Below are positions 1 to 10,094 of a stretch of DNA of 40,249 nucleotides, in pieces. This stretch comes from Candidatus Omnitrophota bacterium (GTDB taxonomy: Bacteria; Omnitrophota; Gorgyraeia; 2-01-FULL-45-10): positions 1-40,249 of the forward strand of contig JAFGJL010000035.1 in the NCBI GenBank assembly GCA_016929115.1, in the 5' to 3' direction. The notes under the pieces were generated by a model. The model did not search any database. It had not been told where the DNA came from and saw nothing but the letters and a program-made list of their open reading frames with translations. The first letter of the stretch is position 1. Every line of letters starts with the position of its first letter. The translations under genes and the position numbers were made by a program.

Positions 1-1200
1 CAGGCTCGATGATGCGTGCATCAGACTCGAGTTCTTGCCGGTGACGATCCTACCGTCCTTGAGCTCTATCGCGGCTCCGCAGAATATGCCGTCGTTGCCC
101 TTCCCTTTCGCCTCAGACTCCCTGGCCGCCTCCCTGGCAGGTTCTACGACTATGCGGTCCTTGGGTTTGACACCGAGCTCCTCCATCAGCATCTCCGCCC
201 TCTGCACGGTATCCTTATCCGCGAATCCCATAGCGTACTCGCACGAGTACCTAAATAGCCTCCTTATGATCTCCTGTTTCGCCGCCTCGCGCACGGCCTT
301 GTCGTCAACTATGCCGAAACCGGCCCTGTTCACGCCCATGTCCGTCGGAGAATTGTATACGGGCATATTTGCGCCCTTCCCGTCAAGGATGCGGGTGAGC
401 ATCATCTTCAGTATCGGGAAGCTCTCGACGTCACGGTTGTAGTTTATGGCCGTCTCTTTGTATTTAGCGAGATGGAAGGGGTCGACAAGGTTAAAGTCGA
501 GGATGTCGGCGGTCGCCGCCTCATAAGCGACATTGACGGGGTGCTTTAATGGTATGTTCCATATCGGGAAAGTCTCGAACTTTGCGTAGCCGGCTTTTAT
601 GCCGCGCCTATGGTCGTGGTAGACCTGCGAAAGACATGTTGAAAGCTTCCCGCTGTTCGGGCCGGGCGCCGTGACGACCACGATGGGCTTTGTCGTCTCT
701 ATGTAGTCGTTTTTGCCGAAGCCCTGGTCGCTTATGACAAGGTCGAGGTCCTGCGGGTAGCGGTCGATCGGATAATGGAGATATACCTTCACTCCCCGCC
801 GCTCAAGCTTATTCTTGAATGTGACCGCTGACGGCTGGTTCTGGAAACGCGTTATTACGACAGCGAGTATATCGAGGCCCCATTTGCGCAGGTCGTCGAT
901 AAGCTTGAACGTGGCCGCGTCGTAGGTTATGCCGAAGTCGCCTCTCACCCTTCCCTTTTCGATGTCGCCGGCGTAGATGGAAAGGACGATGTTCAGCTTG
1001 TCCTTTAACTTTTGCAGGAGCCTGATCTTTACGTTGGGGTCGTACCCCGGAAGGACCCTTGCGGCATGGTAGTCGAAGCAGAGCTTTCCGCCGAATTCCA
1101 GATAGAGCTTGTTGTCGAATTTTGCGACGCGGTCGATGATCGCGGCGGTCTGTTCTTTAAGGTATTTGTCGTTATCGAATCCTGCCTTTGCCGTCTTCAT
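1..1200 (-). CDS. DUF1846 (UPF0371) family protein, 3' end cut by window edge
   Basis: Reading from an ATG at 1200, the frame stays open for 400 codons to the window edge, so the C-terminus is missing (family members as I recall them are about 500 residues). The N-terminus contains a KLYLEFGGKLCFDYHAARVL stretch and the VTAPGPNSGKLSTCLSQVYH segment, both of which I associate with DUF1846. The biochemical role of the family is not established; the GPNSGK segment looks phosphate-loop-like but this is not proof of nucleotide binding. An AAGGAAGG ribosome site sits nine bases upstream of the ATG, and a good promoter lies at 1233-1261, so the gene is probably transcribed on its own rather than only as the tail of the car-dus-holin run. 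Confidence 0.82.
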   Translation of the reverse strand, partial: MKTAKAGFDNDKYLKEQTAAIIDRVAKFDNKLYLEFGGKLCFDYHAARVLPGYDPNVKIRLLQKLKDKLNIVLSIYAGDIEKGRVRGDFGITYDAATFKLIDDLRKWGLDILAVVITRFQNQPSAVTFKNKLERRGVKVYLHYPIDRYPQDLDLVISDQGFGKNDYIETTKPIVVVTAPGPNSGKLSTCLSQVYHDHRRGIKAGYAKFETFPIWNIPLKHPVNVAYEAATADILDFNLVDPFHLAKYKETAINYNRDVESFPILKMMLTRILDGKGANMPVYNSPTDMGVNRAGFGIVDDKAVREAAKQEIIRRLFRYSCEYAMGFADKDTVQRAEMLMEELGVKPKDRIVVEPAREAARESEAKGKGNDGIFCGAAIELKDGRIVTGKNSSLMHASSSL

Positions 1201-1232
1201 GTCAAGTCGCCTTCCTTGTCGAACGTTAGTGG

Positions 1233-1261
1233 ATTATACTATTTCCCGAACGGGGTGTAAA
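1233..1261 (-). promoter_or_regulatory. Sigma70-type promoter for the DUF1846 gene
   Basis: On the minus strand a -35 box TTTACA (1256-1261) is separated by 17 bases from a -10 box TATAAT (1233-1238). The predicted start is near 1226, giving a leader of about 26 bases with a clear ribosome site. Confidence 0.65.
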
Positions 1262-1277
1262 GGGGAAATCCCCCTTT
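1259..1277 (-). terminator. Small hairpin after the holin-like gene, weak terminator candidate
   Basis: AAAGGGG and CCCCTTT arms enclose a short loop directly after the holin-like stop codon. There is no real U-tract after it, and it overlaps the -35 box of the next promoter, so termination is uncertain. Confidence 0.3.
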
Positions 1278-1278
1278 C

Positions 1279-1752
1279 CTACGTTATACGCGGCTTGTCC
1301 TCCCCCTCCCCGGTGTCATCGTCATCGACAGTCCCGCCGGTTATATCTATGACGTCATCGGCCGGCCGTTTGCTCTGGCTGAACTGCCACGAACGCGCCG
1401 TTATTTGAGGCATAGGGTTCAATAAGATATTGAGAAGAAAGCTGATGACGCTGAAAAGAAGAGCTGCCCAGAAGGCGCTCCAGAAGTCCGCGACATGGAA
1501 TCCGGTCACGAGTCGGGATGCGAGGTAGAGCATCGCCCCGTTTATAAAAAGAGTGAAAAGGCCGAGCGTCAGTATCGTTAACGGCAGGGTGAATATGATG
1601 ATGACCGGCCGCAGGAACGCGTTGAGCAGGCCTATGGCAAGAGCCGCGATGACGAGGGATCCGTAGTTATCGACGCTTATGCCGGCGATGATGTTTACGG
1701 TCGCCAGCAACGCGATGATATTGACGGCCCATTTTACCAGGAATCTAAGCAT
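1279..1752 (-). CDS. Phage holin superfamily IV-like (DUF360) four-helix membrane protein
   Basis: This 157-residue protein begins MLRFLVKWAVNIIALL and contains four hydrophobic segments in about the first 120 residues, including a GLLNAFLRPVIIIFTLPLTI stretch typical of the DUF360 / Mycobacterial four-TMS holin-like family. The C-terminal tail is polar and rich in Asp and Gly. The family is usually chromosomal and not phage-linked; its role is not known. I chose the ATG at 1752 rather than upstream codons because it falls 17 bases after the dusB stop, is preceded by GGGAGG and AGGAGG purine runs, and removes an Arg-rich leader that is only dusB read in another frame. Confidence 0.8.
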   Translation of the reverse strand: MLRFLVKWAVNIIALLATVNIIAGISVDNYGSLVIAALAIGLLNAFLRPVIIIFTLPLTILTLGLFTLFINGAMLYLASRLVTGFHVADFWSAFWAALLFSVISFLLNILLNPMPQITARSWQFSQSKRPADDVIDITGGTVDDDDTGEGEDKPRIT

Positions 1753-1769
1753 CCTCCTTCGCCTCCCAC

Positions 1770-2741
1770 CTATAATCCGTCGATCAACCGCATGAGCTCT
1801 TCGTATCTTTTCGTCCTGCATAAACGGTCGCGCAGCCGCGCGGCGTTCGGGAATCCCCTGGTATACCAAACGGCCACTTTGCGCATCACGCCGACCTTGC
1901 CTTCAACGTTCAGCCTCTTGTATTTTTCTATATACGAGATATGTTTCGCGAGCGCTTTTTTGCGCACACCGATGCCCCTTTCTTCCGGCGCCTCACCCTT
2001 TTTCAGGTAATTCTCGATGTCCTCGAATATCCAGGGATTGCCGAAGCTGCCGCGCGCGACCAGGATGCCGTCGCAAGCGGTCTCGTCGAACATCTTTTTG
2101 GCTAGCCGCACGCTCAGGATGTTCCCTGAACCGACTACGGGTATCCCGACAGCGTCCTTTATCGCCCTGATGGACGCGTAATCTACGCAGCCTGAGTAAG
2201 CTTGCGTTTTTGTCCTGCCATGGACGAAGAGCGCTGAGGCCCCGCTTTTTTCGCATGCCTTGGCCGTCGCGACGATCGATCTTATGTCCGGCGTTTCATA
2301 GCCTATGCGCATCTTGACCGTGACAGGTATGTCAAGCGATGAGGCGAGCGTCTTTGTGATGGCTGAAAGTTTTGCGGGCTCTTTCAGCAGATAAGCCCCA
2401 GCCTTCTTCCCGATCACCTTCTTGACAGGGCAGGCTGCGTTTATATCGAGGAAAACAGGCCGGACGCGCTCGAGCAGCCTCTTCGCGGCGCGGAGCATCG
2501 TCTCGGGATCCGAGCCGATGAGCTGGGCGGCTATCGGAGCGTCGTCTTCATGGCACTGCAGCATATCCGCGTTCTTCGATGATCTCGACGCGTATATGAG
2601 GGAGTTCGCGTCGACCATCTCGTAGAAACAGAATCTCGCGCCGTGCTCGCGCGAGATGAGCCTGAACGAAAGGTCCGAGCATCCCGAAAGCGGCGCGAGC
2701 ATGATTTTCGTGTCTATGCCGGCCGGGCCGATCTTTATCAT
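1770..2741 (-). CDS. dusB: tRNA-dihydrouridine synthase, DusB type
   Basis: This is a 323-residue FMN enzyme that reduces uridine to dihydrouridine in the tRNA D-loop. The N-terminal [13 protein letters not shown] segment corresponds to the APMAGVTD FMN-binding motif. The NAACPVKKV segment carries the catalytic cysteine, followed by [18 protein letters not shown], a GSGNI phosphate-binding turn and [11 protein letters not shown]. The start is the ATG at 2741, which overlaps the carB stop as ATGA. An upstream frame extension exists but reads into carB. The NAACP in place of the usual NMGCP is a mild variation. Translational coupling to carB is likely. Confidence 0.9.
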   Translation of the reverse strand: MIKIGPAGIDTKIMLAPLSGCSDLSFRLISREHGARFCFYEMVDANSLIYASRSSKNADMLQCHEDDAPIAAQLIGSDPETMLRAAKRLLERVRPVFLDINAACPVKKVIGKKAGAYLLKEPAKLSAITKTLASSLDIPVTVKMRIGYETPDIRSIVATAKACEKSGASALFVHGRTKTQAYSGCVDYASIRAIKDAVGIPVVGSGNILSVRLAKKMFDETACDGILVARGSFGNPWIFEDIENYLKKGEAPEERGIGVRKKALAKHISYIEKYKRLNVEGKVGVMRKVAVWYTRGFPNAARLRDRLCRTKRYEELMRLIDGL

Positions 2742-4408
2742 GCCCGCCTCTCGTAAGTCGAGTAGTAATAAGGCGTGAACGCCTGGAACTCCGCCGCGCA
2801 TGTGTCGACGAGCTTAAAGTCGGGCGTTATGCCGTGGGACTTGCGCAATTGATAGACCTCTTCCTCTCCCGTTTTCAGGATCTCTGCCAGCTGCCTGTCG
2901 CTGAAGCCGTATTGTTTCGCGGCGGCGAGGAGTTCTACGGTTATGCCGCCGTTCTTTTCAACGAGCTTCTTTTCGAAATCCGTTATCTCCTTTATGTTAT
3001 GGAGGAACCAGCGGTCTATCTTTGTCAGCTCGTGTATCTTGTCGATGCCGATACCCGCCCTTATGGCATCGGCGATATAGAATATCCTGTCGCTGTTCGG
3101 TTTTCGCAGCTTTCCATAAATGAGGTTTCGGGTATCATCATCCGGCGTCGCGGCGGCCAGCCTATCTTTGAAGAGGAGGCTCTCCAGGCCGGCCTTTTTT
3201 ATCTCGAGTGAGCGCAGGCCCTTTTGCAGGGCCTCTTTGAAGGTCCTGCCTATCGCCATAGCCTCGCCGACCGATTTCATCGAGATGGTGAGAGTAGGGT
3301 CGGCGGCGGTGAACTTCTCAAAGGTGAAGCGGGGTATCTTTACGACGCAGTAGTCGATCGCCGGCTCGAAGCACGCGGGGGTCTGCCTTGTGATGTCGTT
3401 GGGTATCTCGTCGAGCGTGTAGCCTACCGCGAGCTTCGCCGCGATCTTCGCTATGGGGAAGCCGGTCGCCTTAGAGGCGAGCGCCGAGCTTCTGGAGACC
3501 CTGGGGTTCATCTCTATGACGACCATGCGGCCCGTGTCCGGGTTTATGGCGAACTGGATGTTCGAGCCGCCTGTCTCGACGCCGATCTCGCGGATGATGG
3601 CGATCGCCGCGTCGCGCATCTTCTGGTATTCGCGGTCCGTGAGCGTCTGGGCAGGCGCTACGGTTATGGAGTCGCCGGTATGGATGCCCATCGGGTCGAA
3701 ATTCTCGATGGAGCAGATTATGACGACATTGTCCTTGAGGTCGCGCATGACCTCAAGCTCGAACTCTTTCCAGCCGATGACCGATTCCTCGATAAGTATC
3801 TCGCTTATCATGCTCGATTCAAGGCCGATCTTCGCGAGCTCCTTGAACTCTTCGAGGTTATAGGCGACGCTTCCGCCCGTGCCGCCGAGCGTGAAGCTCG
3901 GCCGGATTATGATCGGAAATCCGATGCCTTCGGCCTTGGCAAGCGCCTCTTTAAGGTCGTAGGCCTTGTCGCTCTTGGGGAGGTCGAGGCCTATCTTGAG
4001 CATGGCCTCCTTGAAGAGCCTCCTGTCCTCCCCCTTCCTGATGGCGTTGATGTTCGCGCCTATCATCTCGACCTTGAATTTTTTAAGGATGCCCGCCTTA
4101 TGGAGGCCGACGGCCGTGTTGAGGGCCGTCTGTCCGCCCAGTGTCGGAAGAAGCGCGTCAGGCCGCTCCCTTTCGATGATCTTTGCCACGACCTCGACGG
4201 TGATAGGCTCTATATAGGTGCGGTCAGCGATTTCAGGATCGGTCATGATGGTGGCGGGGTTGGAATTGACCAGCACCACCTTGTAGCCGTCCGCCCTCAG
4301 GACCTTGCACGCCTGCGAGCCGGAGTAGTCGAACTCACACGCCTGACCGATGACGATAGGCCCTGCGCCGATTATCAGGATCTTTTTTATATCTTTTCGT
4401 TTAGGCAT
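2738..4408 (-). CDS. carB: Carbamoyl-phosphate synthase large subunit, N-terminal half only
   Basis: This 556-residue protein matches the first half of CarB: the pre-ATP-grasp segment [19 protein letters not shown], the ATP-grasp domain that phosphorylates bicarbonate ([30 protein letters not shown]), and the oligomerisation domain to about residue 550. It ends [12 protein letters not shown] then stop, exactly where full-length CarB (about 1,070 residues) continues into its second ATP-grasp half. The stop overlaps the dusB start as ATGA, so a sequencing frameshift is unlikely. Split carB genes are known in Aquifex and some methanogens. The partner half must lie outside this window. No strong ribosome site precedes the ATG at 4408, and an AT-rich palindromic repeat separates it from carA. 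Confidence 0.93.
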   Translation of the reverse strand: MPKRKDIKKILIIGAGPIVIGQACEFDYSGSQACKVLRADGYKVVLVNSNPATIMTDPEIADRTYIEPITVEVVAKIIERERPDALLPTLGGQTALNTAVGLHKAGILKKFKVEMIGANINAIRKGEDRRLFKEAMLKIGLDLPKSDKAYDLKEALAKAEGIGFPIIIRPSFTLGGTGGSVAYNLEEFKELAKIGLESSMISEILIEESVIGWKEFELEVMRDLKDNVVIICSIENFDPMGIHTGDSITVAPAQTLTDREYQKMRDAAIAIIREIGVETGGSNIQFAINPDTGRMVVIEMNPRVSRSSALASKATGFPIAKIAAKLAVGYTLDEIPNDITRQTPACFEPAIDYCVVKIPRFTFEKFTAADPTLTISMKSVGEAMAIGRTFKEALQKGLRSLEIKKAGLESLLFKDRLAAATPDDDTRNLIYGKLRKPNSDRIFYIADAIRAGIGIDKIHELTKIDRWFLHNIKEITDFEKKLVEKNGGITVELLAAAKQYGFSDRQLAEILKTGEEEVYQLRKSHGITPDFKLVDTCAAEFQAFTPYYYSTYERRA

Positions 4409-4417
4409 GTCTTAGTT

Positions 4418-4516
4418 CAAAAATCAAATATCAAAATGCAAAATGACAGATCAAGATCCAAAATTTTAAATTTTGCATTGTCATTTTGATTTTTAGATTT
4501 TGATTTTTGCATTTTT
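4418..4516. repeat. AT-rich imperfect palindrome between carA and carB
   Basis: About 99 bases form an imperfect inverted repeat centred near 4467. Arms share AAAATGACA (4439-4448 region) with TGTCATTTT (about 4479-4487), and CAAAATTT with AAATTTTG at the centre; outer arms are runs of AAAATCAAA and TTTGATTTT type. The base composition is far more AT-rich than the flanking genes. The right arm supplies the last codons of carA (NAKIKI then stop). It looks like a miniature, mobile-type palindromic repeat. Confidence 0.6.
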
Positions 4517-5584
4517 CATCATTCTCACAAACTCCCCGAACAGATATTTAGCGTCATTCGGGCCCGGCCCCGACTCTGGATGGAACTGGACTGAGAACAC
4601 GGGAAGCTTTTTATGCCGCATACCTTCGAGGGTGCCGTCGTTAAGGTTCATGTGCGTGAGCTCTATCTCTTTCTTGTCGAGGGTATCGATGTCCACGCAG
4701 AAACCGTGGTTCTGGACGGTGATGGCGACCTTCCCCGTCTTGAGGTCCTTGACCGGGTGGTTGCCGCCATGATGGCCGAACTTCAATTTATAGGTTTTTC
4801 CACCGAACGCCTGGCCGAGCATCTGGTGGCCGAGACATATGCCGAATATGGGCGTTTTCCCTATCAGCTCCCGGACTGTCTTGACGATGTACGGCGCGGC
4901 TGCCGGGTCGCCGGGCCCGTTCGAAAGGAGTGCGCCGTCCGGCCTCATCTCAAGTATCTCGCGGCCCGACGTTTGGGCCGGCACGACCATTACCCTGCAG
5001 TCGTTCTTTTCGAGCTCCCTTAGTATGTTTAACTTTATCCCGCAGTCCAAAGCGACGACGCGGTATCTGCCCTTCGCGTTCCACGCGTATCCCTTTTCCG
5101 GCACGACCTCCTTGATGAGATCGACGCCTATAAGTCCGCGCGAGTTCTTTGCCTTTTGGACCAGCCTTTCTTCGTCATGGTCTATCGTGGACAGGACAGC
5201 CTTTAATTCCCCCGATTGCCTTATGTGAAGGGTCAGGTCGCGCGTGTCGATGCCCTCGATGCCCATGACCATGTTCTCCCGGAGGTAATCGCCTAGGGTT
5301 TTAGTGCTTCGCCAGTTTGAAGCGATCTTCGAACATTCCTTCACTACAAGGCCTTCGGCGAACGGCCTGCGCGACTCGATATCCTCCTCGTTCACCCCGT
5401 AATTGCCGATCAGGGGGTAGGTCATCGTGACTATCTGGCCCTTGTATGACGGGTCGGTGAGGATCTCCTGGTAGCCGGCCATGCTGGTATTGAAGACGAC
5501 CTCTCCGTAGCGTTCGCCTTCGGCGCCGAACGACCTGCCCCTGTAGACCTTCCCGTCCTCTAAAGCCAGGATAGCTATGCCCAT
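4493..5584 (-). CDS. carA: Carbamoyl-phosphate synthase small (glutaminase) subunit
   Basis: CarA hydrolyses glutamine and passes ammonia to CarB for carbamoyl phosphate, the entry to pyrimidine and arginine synthesis. The 363-residue length is normal. The N-terminal domain has [17 protein letters not shown]; the class I amidotransferase domain carries [11 protein letters not shown] with nucleophile Cys250 and HPES with His335 and Glu337. SNGPGDP is also present. The start at 5584 is preceded by a modest AGG. The last residues fall inside the AT-rich palindrome at 4418-4516, so the native C-terminus may have been rewritten by that element. Its leader contains a promoter, a short frame and a terminator, pointing to attenuation control of carAB. 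Confidence 0.95.
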   Translation of the reverse strand: MGIAILALEDGKVYRGRSFGAEGERYGEVVFNTSMAGYQEILTDPSYKGQIVTMTYPLIGNYGVNEEDIESRRPFAEGLVVKECSKIASNWRSTKTLGDYLRENMVMGIEGIDTRDLTLHIRQSGELKAVLSTIDHDEERLVQKAKNSRGLIGVDLIKEVVPEKGYAWNAKGRYRVVALDCGIKLNILRELEKNDCRVMVVPAQTSGREILEMRPDGALLSNGPGDPAAAPYIVKTVRELIGKTPIFGICLGHQMLGQAFGGKTYKLKFGHHGGNHPVKDLKTGKVAITVQNHGFCVDIDTLDKKEIELTHMNLNDGTLEGMRHKKLPVFSVQFHPESGPGPNDAKYLFGEFVRMMKNAKIKI

Positions 5585-5592
5585 GATTTTGC

Positions 5593-5658
5593 CTATAAAA
5601 AGGGCGTTTTGAGTGACACTTTGACCTCAAAACGCCATTGTTTTATGTGGTTCTTCAT
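5593..5658 (-). CDS. Candidate 21-codon carA leader peptide
   Basis: An ATG at 5658 opens a frame of 21 codons ending in TAG at 5593-5595. It runs through the whole terminator hairpin and ends inside its U-tract, nine bases before carA. A ribosome translating it would disrupt the hairpin, as in pyrBI-type leaders. No good ribosome site precedes it and the RNA start would be only about 12 bases upstream, so translation is uncertain. Confidence 0.35.
   Translation of the reverse strand: MKNHIKQWRFEVKVSLKTPFL
5597..5636 (-). terminator. Intrinsic terminator in the carA leader (candidate attenuator)
   Basis: On the minus strand GGCGTTTTGAG (5626-5636) pairs perfectly over 11 bp with CTCAAAACGCC (5603-5613), loop 12 bases, followed by CTTTTTAT. 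It lies downstream of the carA promoter and only 12 bases before the carA ATG, so it must be bypassed for carAB expression. Confidence 0.75.
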
Positions 5659-5675
5659 TGAGCCGGACCGACTAG

Positions 5676-5703
5676 ATTGTACCACATTTACCGCCTATGT
5701 CAA
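5676..5703 (-). promoter_or_regulatory. Sigma70-type promoter for carAB
   Basis: TTGACA (5698-5703), a 16-base spacer and TACAAT (5676-5681) on the minus strand. Predicted RNA start near 5669, giving a leader of about 85 bases that contains the attenuator. Confidence 0.75.
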
Positions 5704-5721
5704 ATCTATTCGTAGCCGATG

Positions 5722-5755
5722 AAAAACCCCGCGGGAAGCGTCCCGCGGGGTTTTT
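5722..5755 (-). terminator. Intrinsic terminator after gdhA
   Basis: A 10-base GC-rich stem (ACCCCGCGGGA-type arms around AGCG) is flanked by five A and five T residues, so it can act in both directions. It lies 25 bases past the gdhA stop and just upstream of the carA promoter. Confidence 0.85.
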
Positions 5756-5780
5756 CAGGCACCGCTTTCGCGGCCTTTCC

Positions 5781-7239
<1,459 letters not shown>

Positions 7240-7249
7240 CCGTGCTTAT

Positions 7250-7336
7250 AAAAAAACGCCCACCTCCGGGGCTGCCGGAATTGTGGACGCCTTTGTCCCG
7301 AATATCCTGTCTGTTTACGCAAGTGGGCTTTTTAAC
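7250..7336 (-). promoter_or_regulatory. Structured gdhA leader RNA ending in an intrinsic terminator
   Basis: Starting a few bases after the predicted RNA start, GCCCAC (7323-7328) closes on GTGGGC (7258-7263), followed by seven U residues. Inside are a GGAC/GTCC hairpin with the six-base loop AAAGGC (7285-7298) and a TCCGG/CCGGA hairpin with a five-base loop (7265-7279). The multi-branched fold plus terminator is what a riboswitch or protein-bound attenuator looks like. I could not match it to a known riboswitch class. It also carries T-runs on the other strand and may terminate in both directions. Confidence 0.6.
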
Positions 7337-7344
7337 GTTCCAAT

Positions 7345-7372
7345 ATAATAGCACGACGGCATATTTTGTCAA
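7345..7372 (-). promoter_or_regulatory. Sigma70-type promoter for gdhA
   Basis: TTGACA (7367-7372), 16-base spacer, TATTAT (7345-7350) on the minus strand. The -35 box overlaps the ygiQ stop codon. Predicted RNA start is near 7338. Confidence 0.75.
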
Positions 7373-9144
7373 GCGAAAAATTTGCCCTTGAGATGCCTTT
7401 TATTAAGCTTTTTAAGCGCCTCAAGAACGAGTTTTTTGTTCTGCGGCTGCCTGTATTGGATCATCGCCCGCTGGGTCTTTCTGTCCCTCAACCCTTTCAT
7501 GACATAGACGGACTTGCCTGTGAGCGGGTCTTTGCCGGTGTAGTACATGACGGCGGATACGGTCATGGGCAAAGGCATGAAGTCCTGGATCTGTTCCGGA
7601 TGGATGCCGTGCTCGGCGAGGTAGAGGGCGAGCTGGAGGGCCTCGTTCAGCCCTGAGCCGGGATGGGAGCTCAGGAAGTAATTCACCAGGAACTGCTTTT
7701 TGCGCAGGCGCTTATTGACGGCGTCGAACCTCCTTACGAATTCCTCGTATTTTTTAACGGACGGCTTGTTCATCAGCTTGAGGACCGGCAGCGCGATGTG
7801 CTCCGGCGCCACTTTAAGCTGGCCGCTTATGTTGTGGGCGCAGAGCTCCCGGAGGTACGCGTCCGACGAGGCCTCCAAGAGCAGGTCATAGCGCACTCCG
7901 CTGCCGATGAAGACGTGCCGGACCTTCGGGATCGCGCGCAGCTTTCTCAACAGCTGTATCGACTCGCCGTATCCGAGCTTCAGGTCTTTGCATTTTTCGG
8001 GGGTCAGGCATTGCTTTTCCTTGCATGCGCCGCTTTTTTCCCAGAGGCCGCACTCCGCCCTATAGAGGTTTGCCGTTGGGCCACCGACATCGGTGATCGT
8101 GCCTTTAAAGTCTTTATCAACGGCTATCCTGGCGGCCTCTTTCAGTATGGAGGCCTCGCTTCTCGATTGTATTATCCTGCCCTGATGGGCGTATAGCGAG
8201 CAAAAGCTGCAGCCGCCGCAGCATCCGCGGTGCGATATGATGGAGAACCGCACCGTCTCGAACCCGGGGACTCCCCCCTCCTTATCATAGGAAGGATGCC
8301 AATCCCTCGCGTAGTCGAGGAGGTATATCCTGTCAAGCTCTTCCGTTGTCAGCGGGAAAGACGGCGGGAGTTGGACGATGAACCGCTCGCCGTGCTTTTG
8401 GACAAGCGTCATCGCCTTGGCCGGGTCGGCGTTCTCGTGGATCGACCTGAACGCCTCGATGAACGCCTCTTTGTCCTGCGAGACTTCCTCGAAAGAAGGC
8501 AGCATGACGCGCCTCTTCAGCTCCGAGACATCGTTCTTGATGACCGCGGTGCCGCGGATGTCGTCGATCGACCTTATATCTTCGCCGGCAGCCAGGCGTT
8601 TCGCTATTTCGACGGCCTGCTTCTCCCCCATCCCGTATATGAGTATATCGGCCTTGGAATCGAGTAGCGCAGAGCGCCTGAGCTTATCGGACCAGTAGTC
8701 GTAATGGGCTAGCCGCCTCAGGCTCGCCTCGATGCCGCCGAGGACTATCGGGACCTGGCCGAAGGCTTCGCGTATCCTGTTGGTGTATACGATGGTCGCC
8801 CTGTCGGGCCGCAAACCCGGCTTGCCGCCTGGTGAATAGCCGTCTTTACGCCGCGGCGCCTTATTGGCCGTGTAATTGGCGACCATCGAGTCCAGGTTGC
8901 CGGCAGTGACGCCGAAAAAGAGCCTCGGTCTGCCCAGCTTCTTGAAGTCCTCAGCGCTCTGCCACCGGGGCTGGGCTATGATACCGACCTTAAACCCCTC
9001 GGCCTCCAGCATCCTGCCTATCACGCTTGCCCCATAAGAGGCATGGTCGACATAGGCATCGCCCGTGACGATGATGACGTCAAGCGCACTCCAGCCGCGC
9101 TCCTGCATCTCTTCTTTTGATGTAGGCAAAAAGTTTTTATTCAT
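7369..9144 (-). CDS. ygiQ: YgiQ family radical SAM protein
   Basis: This 591-residue protein has the long YgiQ architecture: an N-terminal cobalamin-binding-like region (VTGDAYVDHASYGASVIGRM), then VLGGIEASLRRLAHYDYW, and a radical SAM core with SHRGCCGGCSFC, whose Cys308, Cys312 and Cys315 make the CX3CX2C iron-sulfur site. A Cys-containing stretch follows at about residues 366-385, and a YgiQ-type C-terminal region (QDFMPLPMTVSAVMYYTGKDP) ends the protein. The family substrate is unknown. An AGAGG site lies just before the ATG. There is no separate terminator; the gdhA promoter begins at its stop codon. Confidence 0.93.
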   Translation of the reverse strand: MNKNFLPTSKEEMQERGWSALDVIIVTGDAYVDHASYGASVIGRMLEAEGFKVGIIAQPRWQSAEDFKKLGRPRLFFGVTAGNLDSMVANYTANKAPRRKDGYSPGGKPGLRPDRATIVYTNRIREAFGQVPIVLGGIEASLRRLAHYDYWSDKLRRSALLDSKADILIYGMGEKQAVEIAKRLAAGEDIRSIDDIRGTAVIKNDVSELKRRVMLPSFEEVSQDKEAFIEAFRSIHENADPAKAMTLVQKHGERFIVQLPPSFPLTTEELDRIYLLDYARDWHPSYDKEGGVPGFETVRFSIISHRGCCGGCSFCSLYAHQGRIIQSRSEASILKEAARIAVDKDFKGTITDVGGPTANLYRAECGLWEKSGACKEKQCLTPEKCKDLKLGYGESIQLLRKLRAIPKVRHVFIGSGVRYDLLLEASSDAYLRELCAHNISGQLKVAPEHIALPVLKLMNKPSVKKYEEFVRRFDAVNKRLRKKQFLVNYFLSSHPGSGLNEALQLALYLAEHGIHPEQIQDFMPLPMTVSAVMYYTGKDPLTGKSVYVMKGLRDRKTQRAMIQYRQPQNKKLVLEALKKLNKRHLKGKFFA

Positions 9145-9218
9145 GACCTCTCCGGATATATAAGGAGTTGTATGGTAGGATGAACGGGTGCGGGAATTAT
9201 CTCGCCATGATGCCGGGT

Positions 9219-10013
9219 CTATTTCCCCCCGAAAAGGCCCTTGAGCGCGTCGGTCGTTTGCTTGGCCGTTTCGGCGGCCTTTGTAACAGTCTTAGTGGCT
9301 GTGCCTACCGTTTGCGTCGCCACTTTTGTCGCCGTCTTGAGCGTAGCGCCTGCCGTATCGCTCAGGGGCCCCATGTCGAAATCGGCGAGTTTCGCGACGG
9401 ATGTGTTCGTGAGCGCCTTTACGATTATGACGCTCGCGAGCGCGGACGGGTCATCGATGTTCTCGAAGCGCTCGTCGATGCTCACGTTGAATTCCCGTAC
9501 GCTCGGCGCGCCGCCGGCCGAATAATCCTTGTATATTACCTTTCCTATCTTCAGCTCGAGCACATCTATCTTGAATTTGGGCATCTTGCCGGCCGGCTTC
9601 TTCTCTTTCGCGGTAGCCGCCTTCCGCCCTTTCTCCTCTTTTACGACCTTCAATGAGTCAAGGTTGAGCTTGCCCTCCCTGTTCTTTTCGACGATGAATT
9701 CTTTCATGTGGATGCGCATATGCGGCAGATGGATCTTGCCGCCCAAAAAGGCGACCAGGTCGTATTTAACGTAGATCTCCGGCATATCGAGCATCAGTTT
9801 TTCGGCGAAGCCGGCGGGATTGAATATCCTTAGCTCTTTTATGCCTACGGATTGGTTTATGATGCCTATCGCGAGCCGGCCCATCTGGAGCTTAAGGCCC
9901 GTGAGCGCTTTCACCCCTCCTTCGACGATGCTTTTGGCCACCATGTCCTTTGTGACCGCGAGCCCTATCACCAAAGCCGCTATGACTATAAGTGCTATGC
10001 CTATCTTTTTCAT
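9219..10013 (-). CDS. AsmA-like (DUF748-type) membrane-anchored periplasmic protein
   Basis: A 264-residue protein with an N-terminal membrane anchor (residues 4-21), a beta-rich body containing IKELRIFNPAGF, LDMPEIYVKYDL and a VEKNREGKLNLDSL segment typical of AsmA/DUF748 proteins, and a C-terminal tail rich in Thr, Ala and Lys (ATKVATQTVGTATKTV type) that looks like an amphipathic helix. AsmA-like proteins are tied to outer-membrane lipid transport, but this protein is far shorter than AsmA itself, so the role is inferred. A strong AAGGAGGGAGG site precedes the ATG. Promoter boxes upstream are weak. A second AsmA-like gene is at 32073-32774. Confidence 0.72.
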   Translation of the reverse strand: MKKIGIALIVIAALVIGLAVTKDMVAKSIVEGGVKALTGLKLQMGRLAIGIINQSVGIKELRIFNPAGFAEKLMLDMPEIYVKYDLVAFLGGKIHLPHMRIHMKEFIVEKNREGKLNLDSLKVVKEEKGRKAATAKEKKPAGKMPKFKIDVLELKIGKVIYKDYSAGGAPSVREFNVSIDERFENIDDPSALASVIIVKALTNTSVAKLADFDMGPLSDTAGATLKTATKVATQTVGTATKTVTKAAETAKQTTDALKGLFGGK

Positions 10014-10094
10014 GCTGCCTCCCTCCTTCTTTTATCCACGGCCATAGTCTACCACTTTTAAAGCTTTTTTGCCACTCCTCTTATCCATTAAATA

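Noticed and set aside
2738-2745. carB truncation as a frameshift
   Set aside because: The end falls at a natural domain boundary and overlaps a proper dusB start, so a true split gene is more likely.
3224-4489. Long + strand open frame of 421 codons
   Set aside because: It is antisense to carB, Arg/Asp-rich without family features, and arises from codon bias; carB has full motifs.
7258-7328. 71-base fold in the gdhA leader as a tRNA
   Set aside because: Length fits but there is no T-loop consensus or anticodon arm; a terminator U-tract follows.
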